A DNA stretch of 64,000 bases from Brachypodius melanocephalos (taxonomy: Eukaryota; Chordata; Aves; Passeriformes; Pycnonotidae). The notes below the pieces were generated by a model. It did not search any database. It was given only the letters and a program-made list of their open reading frames with translations, and was not told the origin of the DNA. This document shows positions 37,501 to 52,500 of this stretch, in pieces; the stretch's first letter is position 1; each line of letters begins with the position of its first letter. The position numbers and the translations under genes are program-made. The DNA lies in contig VZSR01003807.1 in NCBI GenBank assembly GCA_013398615.1, positions 2,141,180 to 2,205,179 of the forward strand, in the 5' to 3' direction.

Positions 37501-40500
37501 ATTAACGATGAATTTTGCAGCTCTGGCAGGTGACAGGCAGTGATGGCGTCTGCAGCCATGCCCCACGCAGGGACAGCCCACCTTGGGGAAAGGCTCCCAG
37601 GGACAAGGCTGATGGAGTCTGTAAGGAGTCAGTGCAGCACAGGTGCTTTTCTCTTCCCGTGCCTGTGCTTGTATGATAACTGAGCTTTTGCTGTAATGAC
37701 TGACTCTGCAGCATTCCAGCTGGAGCTCGACACCAGGCACGATAAATACGAACGACTCGTGAAGCTCAGTCGGGATATAACGATCGAAAGCAAGAGAACG
37801 ATATTTCTGCTCCACAGGTTCACCAGGTGAGTCATGCTGAGTGTAAAACGTTGATAGAAACCTACAGTCTGCCTTGCAGTGTTGTGTGTGATTAACAACT
37901 GCGATGTTCTGTCGAGAGGAATTTAATTAACTTCCCATAAACCTCCTTTAGGGTGGATGCGAGCTAATGAATGCACACTCCAGTTAGAGAATTAAAAGAT
38001 GCTGGTTCAGGTTTCTGGGTTGGTTTTATTGGTTTATTAAACCAGTGTAAAGTAGTAGAGTGAGCAGCAGATGAGAGCCTTTGAGCTTTCAGCTAGCTCT
38101 GAGAGAGGAGTATGCACCCTTCCTTCAGGTTACTTGCCCGGGCAGTCACTGTTTTGGTTGTTGCACCCCCACCCGAGGTCATCAATGCAAATAGGAGGTG
38201 ACCTGGGGTCTGTTTATGTAAATACTACAGCTGGATAGGCTTCTGTGTGAAGTTTTGAGTTTCTATATGTTTTGTGTTCTCATGAGCCTTCAAGCAATCT
38301 TTGAAAGCCAGAGACAGACTAGAAGAGCAAGAGGAAAATTTGAAGCTTTGCATAGCCTGCTGGATAAAGTGTTTACTGTACATGACAAACACTGGTCTTG
38401 TGAGTTATAACAGCTCTCCCTGTTTCTTTTCTTTGTAATTACATTTATTTTAATTTACATTTTGTTAGCTATCAATGTATTTATGTTGAAGTAGTAACTA
38501 TTTATAGTTACAGTTATAAATGGAGATTATGAAGTTGCCTGCTCTTTAACTTGGTTTTCTTCTGCAGAGAGGTACTGTGATAGTTCCAGTAACCTTTACC
38601 GCCTTGACTGTAAATAACTACTCCTGCTGCAGGGGCTAGGTAGCTGGGAACTTGTGGAGGAAAGAACAACAAAGAACTCCTCATTACTCTGAATTTATAT
38701 TCCTGTTTTATCAGGCATTCCTGGTTTTGTGAGAGTGGAAGTTTTCCATGCTGTATTTTGTACTTCCTTCTTTGCTTTTTACAATTACTGTGGTTTTAAT
38801 TTCAGTAAATTTTACCTTTTGCTTTTAAATGTTTTCTTGAGACCAATTAATCAGTAGTTCCTTAAAGAGACTGTAAACTGTTATACCAGGTGGATTATTT
38901 GGGCTCAAGGGAGGAGAAAGTTTAAAGGAAATTAGATAAACTAAACTTTAAATGCCAAGTTTATGTTGTGGTTGTGAATCAGATATTTCAGCTGTTCCTG
39001 AACAGCATAGTCCATAACTGTTTCCTTAAAAAAAAAAATCACATGTAGAAGTACATTGTGTATTGTCTTTTGCAATCCTGTCAAGGATTGCAAAATATTA
39101 ATTTTTTTTAAGAGGTTGAAGGACTTCTGTAAATACTGCCAGTTTTTTGGAATATTTTTTTAAGCTTTTGTATGCGTTTCTCCTTTTTCTTACTTAAACA
39201 ATAATCATGACTGTAGTCTGGAATAAGCATCATGCTACCAGAGCTCTGGCTGGTTGATGATTTTCTTGGTAAGAATCTACAGAATTTCAGAATCTGCAGT
39301 AGGTATCTGTGAAAGTTAAACTGTTTCTCATTGTAGTATCAGTTTTGCCTTTTCTTGAACCCAGTAAAAAATGTATTGATTAGTAAAAGAAAAAGTGTAA
39401 TGTTTTTTAACTGTTAGTTCATGTTCTGGGAACTGCTCTTTCAGTTTCTGTTTTATGATTGCAGTGCTCCCAACGGGGAAGAAATACTAAGTGAATCTGA
39501 AGTCAAGCTAGATGCTGTCCGACGGAAGATCAAGCAGGTTGCCCAAGAACTGATTGGAGAAGACATGTATCAGTTCCACAGAGCTATATCTCCAGGTAAA
39601 GAATTTAAAAACAGGAAAAGTGTGCACTTTTGAACTAAGCTTAGTTTCTTCCTATGTAGCAATACTTGCTCTTCATGCTGCAGGTCTGAACTTTTTACAT
39701 TTCTATGGTTATAAATCAGGACTCAGGCTAATCTTTGTTACTAGCAAAGTTAGCTCTGATATTAGAGAAGCTATTGTCCTACAGTTTCATTGCAGTTTAA
39801 AGGAAGATGTATGTGGGAGTCTACAACTGAAACAATTTGGACCCTGCCCTAAACTGAAGTTGGGAGTATTTCTGTCAAATGTACTGGCTGGTCTTCTCTG
39901 ACTGAGAGGAATATATGTAGCACACTCATTTATAACTCCTGAAGGGTTATGATTTCTAAGAGGAGAGTGAGAGCAACTGTCTTGTGAAATGATCCATTTT
40001 AAGTGATAAAGTGATTTTGAGTTGGTAAAGTTAATGAATTTAAATCCTTAGATTAGCATTTTCTTTCTTCTAGGCTCAAAATATGCATCTGACTCCCTGT
40101 TATAAGCATTAAACCAGTTTGTGTGTTTCAGTCACATCTTTTTCTGCTCCTCTCTGTAAACAGCTGTCTTTGCTAAAATTCTTGAGATACTAAATCCCAG
40201 TTTGTTCATGACTCTTGCTGTCAAACCATATTTCTTTGCTGACTCTTTGCTGACAATCTGAATATTAGCTAAAATTGGTATGCCTTGGTTGTGGCAACAC
40301 ATGAGTAAAACATGTAACTGCTTCTTTGACGTCTTAGTCATGATATAAAAGTGTCTTGTGTTTATCAATCTCATTTTAAACAATTTGGAATTGTGTATAT
40401 CTTTCCTTGTTTAGGCAAAACTCCTTCAGCTGATGAGAGCTGAAGATTTGCCCTGAATTATTTAATTGTTTAAAAATGTCCATAAGATTGATTTGATAAA

Positions 40501-43500
40501 CCAGCAGCAAATATGTGTACGTAATTTACAAGACAAATAACGCTCAGGTTAACTTGTAGTCATGTCTCATACAAACTTTAGTTTAAGAGTGAGACAGGTC
40601 TTGAGTCTCAGTTTAGCAATATGGAACCAGAAAGAGCTTGCCCTGATAGTCTTCAATGGCTCTGATTAATTCCACATTCCTCTTGCTTGTGATTGGGTTC
40701 TTCAAATTAGATATTAGTAGTTTTTCTTTCAGCCACTTAATCTGTATGTGTCTTGCTGGTATTTATAGCCAGGTACTGTAGTGACACAATGAAAAGAGGT
40801 AATTCAAAATGCTGACATTACAAATGATCAAACTGTGAACCATACTATTCCAAGTGTATTATGAGTATCTTGATACGCTGGAGATGTCTTTTGATTTTCA
40901 TTTTAAGTACTGCTTATAAAAGCTGAGAATCCTTGCATTCAGTTTTATGAACAAAAGTTTTTGGAAGCTTCATTGTGACATGTAAAGTTTGTTTGAATAA
41001 CCCCTGAAGTTTGTAGTCCCCTGTGAGTCATGTAATGGTGTGTATAAAACAGCAGCATTTGAGGTCTGCTGCTTCATGGATCTTTGTGAGACTGCGTGGT
41101 GCAAGCCATCAGCCTTGCCATGTGAGCAAGATTCTCACAGGGCAACCACTTACTCTGCATCAGCTGCCTCACCTGATCTGTCTCTGTTTTGTTTGATGCG
41201 TGTCTTTGTGGCAGTAAATTCAGAGGCCTACCTCCTCTAGTTCTACTGAGGAGCAGTTGGCCTGGAATGAGATTCACTCATCTCACATGTAAAAGGGTAT
41301 ACCTACATAGCAGACATATGAGAAGTTACTGCACAATAACTTCTGTCTGTACACATGTTCTTACAAAACAAGTAAGCAAACCTGATGTTAATTTTCTACA
41401 TCCAGATTCTCTCCCTTAGTAAAAAAAAAAAAAAAATACTGTTTTTGTTTAAAAATAGATATTTTCAGTAATCAAAAGTTAGATTTCTTTTTTACATGAA
41501 AGATACCTAAATTTACGCTAGCCATAACAATCTGAAAATAAAGAAAATAATGAAAAAATACTTTTGTTCAGCTTTGCTTTGTGTATTTTGTAAATACACA
41601 CAGTCAGCTACACTGATTTTCCTGCATAATTTATTTCTGACTTGCATAAAGGTTCTCATTAATACCAGAATAGACCTGAATAAATTGTTTAGAAAACAAC
41701 TGCAAGTATTCTGTCAGGAACAAGTCAGAATTTTTAATAGTTTTTTCTGGTGTTGTAAATCTCAGCCTCTTAAAATGGCTAAGATGTATTTGTCCATTTT
41801 AGAGCAGGATGAGTTACTCTAGGGGAGGTTAGAAGTAGAAGTTGTTAGCAGAAGAAGTTAGAGACGTGCTGCATGTGTATGATGACTCAGTGCCTCCACA
41901 GCTGCAAAACTTTTAGGACAGAATAGGCAAATTCAGACGGAAAGAACCTACAATGATCGTGCAGTGCCACTGCCTGACCACTTCAGGGCTGACCAAAAGT
42001 CAAAGCAAGTTGTTAAGAGCATTGCCCATATGCTTCTTTAAAACACCGCCAGGCTTGGGGCATCAACCACCTCTCTAGGAAGCCTGCTCCTGTGTTTGAC
42101 CACCTTTTCAAAAGAAATGCCCCTCCAGATCCAGCTTAGAGCCATTCCCACACATCCTGTCACTGGATGGGACAGTAGATCAGCACCACCTTCTCCACTT
42201 CCTCTTGTCAGGAACCTGTAGGGAGCAATGAAGTTGCCCCTCAGCCTTGTCCTCTCCAAATTACACAAGCCCAAAATTCTTAACTGCTCCTTGTAGGACA
42301 TTCCTTCCAACCATTTCACCAACTTTGTTGCTCTCCTCTGGATGCCTTCAGGGACCTTCACATCCTTTTAAAATTGTGACACCCAGAACTGCACACAGTT
42401 GCATATACGGTAGCACATCCCTAATGCTTGGGGTGAGATTGTCATAGAATTAAAGAATTTTCTTACTACATTCTTAAGAAAACTTAAGAGAATGGATCTT
42501 ACTGACCTCTTGAGGTAAAAAAAAAAAAAAAAAAAAAAAGAAGGCAAGAAGGTATAAGTGTGCTAAAAATAAGGGGGAGAAGACATAGACTTCATTCTCC
42601 ATCTTTCCAGCAGTCAGGTGTGCAATCTCTCAAATAACCGACCTTTGCAGGTTTTTTGAACACAACTAAAGAGTAGAAATACACAGCTCCCCAATGCATT
42701 TCCGAAGTTAGAACTGGAAATGACTATACTTTTACTTTTCAAGTGAGGTAAATGGCAAGTCTGTGCACTCCCATCATTTGTATAATACTGCTTGGCCCTG
42801 GGATCTCCCTGTTGTTTCTGTAATTAGGTATTTGTGCCTCATTAACAAGACTGTTTATAAAATCCAACTGAAATAAGTTGCCTTCATTCTATTTCAGTAC
42901 ATCATCCACAGCATCTACTTATATTCTAGCTCTTCTACATATGCTCCTCTGCAAGGAAAGTTTGTGCCAGCTGTTGCCCCTAGTGCATGTTTTGTAATGG
43001 AGTGTTAGAATATTACCTGTGTGTCACTGGGAAGACAAGGAATACTTTTAGACATTGTGTAAATGAGCTTGTGTGCATAGCGAGTATAAAATGCTAACTT
43101 TCAGCCAGACAAAGTTTTACTCTTACCTTCGTTAAATCCTCTACTCTCCAATTAGTCATTGGGATGGCAAAAAAACCTGGAATATGCAGGCGTCAAGACA
43201 TGTAGATCTTGACTGTGCTGAAGCTGGGATGAAGGAGGTGTCAGAGATGTGAAGGTGCTTGATGTCAAGATTATGAAGCTGAGATAGAAAACCTAGAAAC
43301 AGGAAGAATGAAGGGACAGTTAGATGAAGAGCAGCTGAGAGAGGGAATGCTATATCCCACCCCTGCCCACCACTGTTTATGAAGAACTGTAATTAGGAGG
43401 TGAACAATGATAAGAGTTAAGAATGTTGCTTTTAGTTTTGGTTTTAAGTCTAGTGTTCTTTAATTGTTGCTGTGCTTTTTTTTCAGTGGAAAAAGCTTGC

Positions 43501-46500
43501 ATGTTTTTTTTTAAAATAAATAAAGCCAAGGAAAGTGCTAGATCCTTTGTCTTCATATATTTCCTAGGGCTGTAGGTCTTGACCTTCCTTTAACCTAGTT
43601 TTCAACTCTGATTTTGTATTTTAAAGAAATTCTGGAGAACTAGTTAAAAAGCTTTTTATGAACAAAAACATTGCCATTAAACTGCTTTTTTTCTTCCAAA
43701 AAGAATAAAGAAACACTTATGTCCCATATCTCAAAAGCAGCATGTCTAATTAACCTCAAACTTCCTAAAAATATTCTCCTTTGTCTTGAAACCAAACATG
43801 AAACATCCTCCTGTTCCCCACCCTACCTCTCATAGAAGGAGTAAAAGGGTTCAAAATGGATCTTATAATGGAAACCACTGTAGCAGCCTTAACTGGGGCA
43901 TCACGATTATCTGCATAATGAAGCTGCCTAATACATATTTTATTCAGTATAATAACTGTTAGCCTATAAATAGAAGAATGCTATGAGTATTATGCTTGGG
44001 AATATTGTTTGCCACTTGCAATTGTTAAATGCTTTTTTTGGGGTTACTCCAAGCAGTTGTTCTTTTGACTTGGAGATAAAACAATTCTGGCAGAGCACTA
44101 AAGGAGTTTCATGCTTTCCCTCATTAAGAATAGTGCTAATGGCACGCAGGACGTTTCCCCAAAGGACACTTGCATGAGCTCAAACACTGAGTATAGCACT
44201 AATTGAACAACAACAAAAACTGATGACTGTTTTCTACACGTTTCTTAACAGTACAGATTGTCCCAGGGGATGATTAAACAAGCAAACAAAGAGATACTGA
44301 AATAATGAAGTCTTTTTTTAATGCAGAGCTCTTCATTTGTTATGTTAGAATGTTCTGCTTTGTTGATATTTTTAAAGCTTTACTATTTGTAATATAGAAT
44401 TCCTGCTCTTTTGGCCTGCTTTGCAGTGTATACCTTATATATCCTGTGAGGAAATATGTACTCCTTCTTTAAAATTGTTAAGAGACGCTATGCAAGAAGA
44501 GGACTGAAAAAGATTGTATGGACTTGTGAAAGGAAGGAAGAAAGTTTTCAGGACTTTTTTGGTTGTGTATATATGTGTGTTTGAGTATTTTTATATATAT
44601 ATTTAACTCTACTGAGAGAAATATCAACAGTAAACAGAAGACATCTGTGTGGAGCTTAAAGACAAGAAAGAAATGTTTAGGGTCCTACACTTTGGCTACA
44701 ATCAACTCATGCAGTGCTGCAGGCTGGGGGAAGAGTAACTGGAAAACTGCTCACTGGAAAAGGACCTGGAGTTTCTGGCTGGATGTGGTCCTCCAGTACA
44801 TGCCCAGGTGACCAAGAAAGCCAGTGGCATCCTGGCCTCTGTCACCAACAGTGTGGCCAGCAGGACCAGGGCAGTGATTGTCCCCCTGTATTCAGCACTG
44901 GCTGCACCTCAAGTTCTGTGTCCAGTTTTGGACCCATCACTGCAAGAAAGACATTCAGGTGCTGCAGCATGTCCAGAGAAGGGCAATGGAACAATTGTCC
45001 AAGTTCTGTGTCCAGTTTTGGACCCATCACTACAAGAAAGACATTGAGGTGCTGCAGCATGCCCAGAGAAGGGCAATGGAACAAGTGGAGGGTTTGGAGC
45101 ACAAGTCTGCTGAGGAGTGGCTGAAGAGGCTGGAGGTTTAGCGTGGAGAAGAGGAGGCTCATTGCTCTTCACAGCTACCTGAGAGTGTTACCAAGTGGGG
45201 GGTGGTCTCTTCTCCAATGTAATGAGAAATGGGCTTTGAGGAAATGGCCTCAAGTCACTCTAGGGGAAGTTTATATAGTATATTAGGAAAAATTTAATCA
45301 TGGGAAGGGTTGTCAAGCATTGGAACAGGCTACCCAGGACAGTGATAGAGTCACCATCCCTGGAGCTATTTAAAAGACATGTAGATGTGGCACTTACAGA
45401 CACGGTTGAGTGGTGGACTTGGCAGTGTTGGGTTAGTGGTTGGACTCAGCAGATCCTAAAAGTCTTTTCCAACCTGAAAAGTTCTATGATTCTATGTTAG
45501 GATGTATATAATGATTCAAAGCATGTTCTAAATCTACTCTGCATAAATGCAAAACTTATGTACTGCAGAGGGAAAATTAAGGACTGCTCGGTAAATTGGC
45601 ACTGTATGGGATTAAGTACCTTTTTAAAATGGTTTTGTTAAATCTGTAGCTATTTGAGGACTTTACTTCTTTTTTTGCCCCTTAAGACAAAGTATCGAAT
45701 GGGAGGCCATAATTCTTCTGGAGCTGCTTAGGTGGAGTGGCGTGGGGTGATGATGGTAGCTGCAGGTGGAGCACTGTTGGCTGACCTGTGCTGTGTGCCT
45801 GTGCTTGCAGCAGTAGCGAGTGGAGTGCTGTGCACAGGGAAGCTCATTAGCTGTTTATCATGTCTGCACTTGCTCTCAATAGGATTAGATGACGAGCTGT
45901 AAAATGTCAGCACCTTGTCAAAACTATTGCTCTGTGACTGCTTCTGCTGCTGATGATGCAGGAAATTCTCTGTAAAAGTTCAATGCTGACGCAGTCCAAC
46001 ACATCATTTATCTTGTGCAGGCGCTATTTGTGTTCTGAGCGATTGCTATAATGGAGCTTATTTCTGTCTCCTGCCGTGTGCCATTCAGAGTCACTTTAGG
46101 CGTGTAAGATATTGCAGCAAACTGCATTGCTCAGTTGGACCAGGCCAGTTCAGTCTGTGTGGATGAAAGGAAATACTTCAGTTGCACTAGAATGCCACTG
46201 TTTAACTGCAGTATATTGGACCACTGGACAGGATCCTGTAAGAAATGCTATGGAGTGGAGTCTATCCAAGCAGGCCAGCTTTAGATTACTGATGATTTAA
46301 GTAACAACATTTTTGTGGGTATTGTATGAAAGATTTTAATTAGAATGCAGACTTAACAAACTATCCATGTAATGATTTCTGTGTTTACCTGGGGGTTTTT
46401 TGTTGTTTGTGTTTGTTTATTTGTTTTTCTTAGCTTTTAAACTCAAAATATGGAAATAACATACTCAGATTGTTCTACCTTTGTAAACACACATGTATTT

Positions 46501-49500
46501 CTGAAATAATATTAAGGTACATAATATCAAGGATATAATATTATTCTACTTTTCTGCACATCAGGAACAGTATAAGTAGGACACCTGTTTTCATTCCTTG
46601 AGAAGGCTTAAAAGCTGTAATTAAAATAGATGTCATATTTAATTTTAGGTTGGTAATAGAAAGGAAAAGCTTTGTACTGCAGGAGGAAGGTATCATGAAT
46701 TGTAAATGTCTCACCCAGGATAAGACCTAAATACACCTAAAACTTGAAAGGAAAGCTGACCGTGAAGGAAGCAATCAGGTTTATGCAAGATGGTGGGAAA
46801 ACACAGTAACACAGGAACAGGATGTAACTGAAGAATTAATCTTTTGCTGTTGTAGGTGAGGGGTAAAATGCCAGAAATGGAAACAAAGTTTCCTGATTAT
46901 ACTGGAAAATTAACAGCATTTGCAGTCAATAAGCTTATGGTTATCAGATACAATTTTGTTAATTTCCTTTTTTCTGTTTTGTTACTTTCTGTGTTTCTCT
47001 AACTCACATCCCCACTTGGTCAAACTGGGGGTTTTTTGTTTTTGTTTTTGGGGTTTTTTTTTAATTTTGCAAGGTGTCTATTTGAAGTTTGGTACCTTCA
47101 GTTTGTGGCATTTTACTACCCTTTTGTTATTTTTGGTTCATGCCTTTTTCCTAGGTTCTTCTAAGGAAAGGGAAAAAGCCTCTCGCTTTATATTTTCTGT
47201 TGCAGGTTTTATATGTCCATACACAAAAATGGAAACAAACCTGCAAACATGAATGCAAATTGTGACATGAACAAACTAGGCATGCAGTATGTGAAAATTG
47301 ATAATCAGCTGATCCCTGAATGAGATGTACATTCAGCAGGAGCCATTCAGAGCAGCAGAAGTCCATAAGAGAACTTATGTAGAGTTTTTTAAAGAGGCAT
47401 ACTGTGGGTCAGCATGATCACAAGGATTGTCCTTTCCTGCTTCTGACTTAAGACCTAACTGTCCTGAAGTCCTGCTGTACTATTTTGACAAATACTGCAG
47501 TTACTCACATGACAACCTGAAACTAGTGACATTATTTGTCTTTTAATTCAGTTTCATAGCTGGCAAATGGAGGAGACCTTGTGCTCTGCCTCAGGAATTT
47601 TTTTCAACCCTGCAGCTATTGGCATTAGCCATTCATAGACCAGATTTCTCCAGCCTTTGCAGGAACCAAGTGCAGCTGGAACATAAGACATATTAAAAAA
47701 AAACCAAAACAAACCAACCAACCAAACAAAAAAAACCCTCAAAAAAACTATGAAGCTTTTTTTGTTTGTTTATTTAAAATCACACAGGAGAATGTGTCAC
47801 AGAGGAACTCCATTCCACAAAGTGACCGGGATAGCACACTGTGGTTCAGTTTTTGTTTTGCAGTCACGTGGGGAGAAATAGAGGTTGGCAACTGGTAAAG
47901 TACCTTTGTGCCATCTCACAGATCTGTGTTTATGAGGATAAATGGCCACTGTTGGTTCTTCTGATGCACTTGTGAGTTGGGTTGCACAGAAACAACATCA
48001 CCTTAAGAACTTTCACTGTGTTTTGACCTGCAGAAGCTGTGTTGTGTTAGGTGCTGTTTCTTTGATCATTGAACATCCTGGCTGAGTCAGAGTTTCCTTT
48101 CTTTGGTATCTTGAACACTTGCCCTCAAGGCTGTCAGTAATGTAAAATCTGCCATCTGACTGAATGACTTTTAAAATTCTGTATCGATTATGAAGGCAGT
48201 TGGGGGTAGTCAAAGATTAGTAGGAAGACTGCTTGTCGCAGGAATAGGTTTTTTTACAAACTCATGTAAAACATTGGGTGCTCTTCAAAATTACTACATT
48301 TGGGGCTGGTGAGTTGGAATAAAAGCCAAACTTCAGAACAAAAACCTTGATTACAAAAGTAACCATGGTACATCACTCAGGTCCCCAAGTAGAAGCAATA
48401 TAAAAGTTTATGAATTTCTCACCCACAATTATTCATCTGCAAAAAGGCCTATAATTTGTCCGTGTGTTTTTAATAACAATATAAAAAAGGCTTGATTACC
48501 TGTTCTCTGCAATAAGAGATTAAAATATTGTTTGCAGTTCTTTGAAGGGTTTTTGTGCCTATTTGGAGAAATAATTTAACTCTCACAGGCATCTGTCTGA
48601 TAGGGAGCCTATATTGTTTTCTGTTTTTTTGGGGAAAACTGACTAATCTTGGTACTCTGAATTTGGTATGTATTCAATTTTAAACAAAGTGCAAACAATA
48701 TTAACACTTCAGTATCTGAAATACATCACTTCAACACATGCAGCTAGAAGAGAACAGAACTTTTTGGTGGTCGTGGATGTGTCAAGTAGCAACTGACTAA
48801 TGAACAAACCATTCAGGGCTTTATAGAAGAAATGTACATTACTTTAGTTATTGATGTAATAAATAACCCACTCAGCTTTTGAATTATTACTCAGTGAATA
48901 GAAACATGGTTTTTTCCAAATATGTAAGCTCATATAGACTTTTGTTCTAGTACTTCTATTTGTATTTATTAGTACTGTTTTATAAAATCCATCTCTGACT
49001 GGAATTACGCTTTTAAGCCATTTTCACAACAGGATGTCCAGAGCATTCCTGTCTATGAGGAGAGCTGTCTCTGTCCTCTTTCAGTATATGTTATGAAATT
49101 AACCTTTGACTTCATACTCACAATCAACGAAATTGTTTGTTTCATAGACTCAATTTAAGTTTAATTACTTAAGTTTTTACCCCTTCTGCCCAGAAAAATA
49201 CCTCTAAATCTTAGGAATCATTGTCAAGTATGCAGAGAACTTTAAAGGAATAAATTAGGGCGTGAATTTGCCAGTTTAATCTTAATAGGACACTGGATTT
49301 AGTTTTTGTGTTAATACTTCTGAGTTTATTGTATGTACTTGTTTCAATTGATGTTGTACCTGGTTGTTTTCTTATTTCACTCATTCTCCCCTTCATTCAT
49401 CCATATGCTTCCAGAAACAAGTTATTTAAGTTCACCATGCTGCCTATATTCTTTGGAATTATTTCTCTGTTTGAGATTTCCACAAGAATATGACTTTTTT

Positions 49501-52500
49501 TTTCTGGATTGTGGCAGGGATTTCTAGGTTTCGGTGGTGGGATTTTTTTGTTGTTGTTGCTTTCTTTGGTTTTTGAGGGGAGGAGAAGGAAGGGATTTTT
49601 TTTTCTGTTTGGTTTTTTTGTTGTTTGTTTGGGGTTTTTTTAATGGCAATGTAACTTGCCAGTCTAAACAGGAGGATAAGATAGAGCCTTGTCGGTGCTG
49701 TTTTGGTTTTGTAATGAATCAGCAAGTGGGTAGTTTCACATGACTTGCCCTGTCAATAATGTGCCCCACCCTTCACACAGGGATCCTGGAAGAAACTTGC
49801 TGGGTATATCTTCCCACCATCTTTCTAGTGGCTGCTCTTGCCCTGTGATTCCTGCTGCACGGCCTAGGGGAGGAGCTCGGTGAGAGAGCACAGGCTTGTG
49901 TCTATCTACTTGTGTCCTAAACATCAGCACAGGCTCCTCTCTAAACAAAAAGACAGAGGATGTGAAAGAAAATGAGTTTGAAAAGAAACAGGAGGAGAAG
50001 CAGCTTATTTGGGAAGATGGCAGGTGGCACTGGCATTGCTAACCTTACCAACTGAGAACATGAAATCTTTTGAACCTGTTTTGTAACTGTTGAAACAAAA
50101 TTTAAAGGAAGAAATAAAGTAAACAAAATTTTAGGAGGAAACTTTAATCTTTTATTTGATCATCATTCTTGGTTGAACCCTCCATGCATGCATGGATGCA
50201 TGTACATCTCAGGTGGAATTAGATTCTGTTTATATGACTCGTGCAATTAAGTAATTTCTATTACTTACTCATTCTTTAAATAAAACTAGCTTTTCCTCTG
50301 TCTTATGCATTCATTTGACTCTTGGATTGAGTGCTCCACTGACTTTTTAAAAAATTAGTTTTCGTTTATGAAACCTATTTTCTTGCTAAGTTTCTTAGGG
50401 AAACTACTTTTTCTTCTTAGAGCTGCTTATGTAGTTAAGGAAAATTGTCTTGAATATCAGCTAGCAAAAAAAGTGCTCAAGCTTTCAGACAGAAAAATCT
50501 CCTTTATTTATAGATACATGTTCAGAAGATATCTCAATGTAGCTCTCTAGTTCTTATATAGAAAATAAATTTTAAAACATAGAAGGGAGCTGCTATACTG
50601 GGTCACTGTCACTTGTCTAATGCAAGCTATTTATATAGAGTAAGTGTAATAAAATATAAAAATATTAAGCAGTTACTTTTTTACCTTACATCTGTAATTT
50701 TAAGAGGTGCTAGTAAAAATAATACAATGTTTTTAATTGATATTTTTGTCCATGTAGTACAAAAAAATCCAAACCTATAAAAGGCAGTCTTAAAAACTGT
50801 TCCATTACTGGCAGCTCAATCCATAAATAAGCCAATTTTGGAATAAATCCAAAACAAGAGCATAAGGGGAAAGGTATTGTTGGATGGTGTAGTGAAATGG
50901 GATGGGGTTTTTCACTCTGGGAATTATTTGCTGAGAATAGCGGATGTCCTACCATTAAGCTAAAACATAACATGTTTAAACATCCTTCTACCTGCACATG
51001 GAAATACCTTATTTCAAGGTCTTGGGTCATTGAAATGTCATACTGTAGTTACTTCTGGAAGAAGGACTTACTGAAAAAAAAAAAAAAGAAAAAGGAAAAA
51101 AAAATTACTGGTTTTTGCAAAGTAGTTGTAAACAGGATTTGTTACCAGTCTATTTGTGATGGTAACTTTAACTGAGTTTTGTAAGGCTTACTAAATAGTG
51201 AGAGACAGATTCCCTAATTTTGAGAAGGTTGACAGTCATGGCAAACAGATTGTGTGCAACATTGACGCGGTGGAGTTAAACAAAAGGAAGGAGCACGAGG
51301 CGGGAACATGTCAGCTAGGGTGGGATGGCAGGAGGAAACAAAGACCTATGTGTGTACATACATAGAAATTTGCCCACATTAGAAAGTACATAAAGTAAAG
51401 GAACACAGGAGCCAATACTTATGATGGAAAAGGACAAAACGTGTGGAGTAGTAAAGTGGAGTGAGTTGTAAGTGGGAGATCTGACTGATCGAGAAAACTG
51501 TTTACCAAAAAGTTTGAGGGCTGATTTGATCTCTCTGAGAGTTGTGGAAAACACCAAGTTGTTTCTTCATATGTGATAGTCTTCTCCACAGATAGTAGAG
51601 GGAGATTCTCACAGATGTTGTCATGTTGAGGGCTGCTGTATCTGTTAGCTTACAGCTTATCCACAGAAAAAGCCAGAATTTCATAATAGATTACTGGTCC
51701 TGTTACATCAGAAGGTAAGTCAGGGAAAGAATGAGTGATGAAATCTACCTCTCTGCAGCCTCTGAAGTTATTTATCTTAAAAGATCCTGTGTAGCTTTTA
51801 TCTAGTGTTTTTCTATTGCTCGTGTCCAGAATCCTTTACCTGAATTCTGTTGATTAAATTATGGTGTTTAATTCGTCTTGCCAGCTCCCTGTTTGTGTTC
51901 TGGTTTGTGAACAGCAGTGTTGAGTGTGAGTTTGATTGCTGTGTATTTATTCTGCTTTTCCCAGTGCTGCTGTAGAGTACTATGAAGGAATTGCCATTCT
52001 GAATTACTTCTGCTCAAAGATATATTTGAAAGGAAAAAAAAATGCAGTTCACTTATCATGCTTTTGTGATTGTAACTTGGAAAGCCTCCTACCCCTTGAG
52101 GTTATGTCTAGTTTTTTGGGGTATTTCCACACTCATCTGTTATTCAAATCTATGTTCTCTTCTTTTTGATTTAGACTATTTCTTTGATCCAGGTGAAGTC
52201 TAAATTTGCTTCTTCCTGCATATTTCTATAAGCTGAGGTCCTGGCACTGTACAGGTCAGTTGAGGGTATTTAAGATTGTTCTAATAGAAACAGGATTCTA
52301 CTTCTCGTACTTCTGGTACCGTTGGTTATATCCTCATTTTCTCACTGACAAAGCTATTGTCTAATCCTGGCCCTCTTGCAGCATGATACCTGTTTGCTTC
52401 TTTTGAAGTGAAGTCATCCCCTTAAAATGGCTCAGAATAGCTCTGCTAGAACCATCTCTGTCATGTGTCTGTTCCTTTAATGTCCTCTTTGGGCTTTCTC

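Larger units (their letters stand above)
33567..37711 (+). other. TSNAX: TSNAX intron 2
   Basis: A 4.1-kb intron containing a sense CR1 tail (34538-34698), a 29-bp hairpin (34926-34954) and an antisense CR1 (35124-35858). The remainder shows no gene. The last 200 bp before exon 3 are G+C-richer and open on the minus strand (37483-37815), a frame that runs antisense over exon 3 and is not supported as a gene. Confidence 0.88.

Noticed and set aside
37483..37815. Minus-strand frame overlapping TSNAX exon 3
   Set aside because: It is the antisense shadow of a conserved coding exon plus its GC-rich flank; no independent evidence of a gene.
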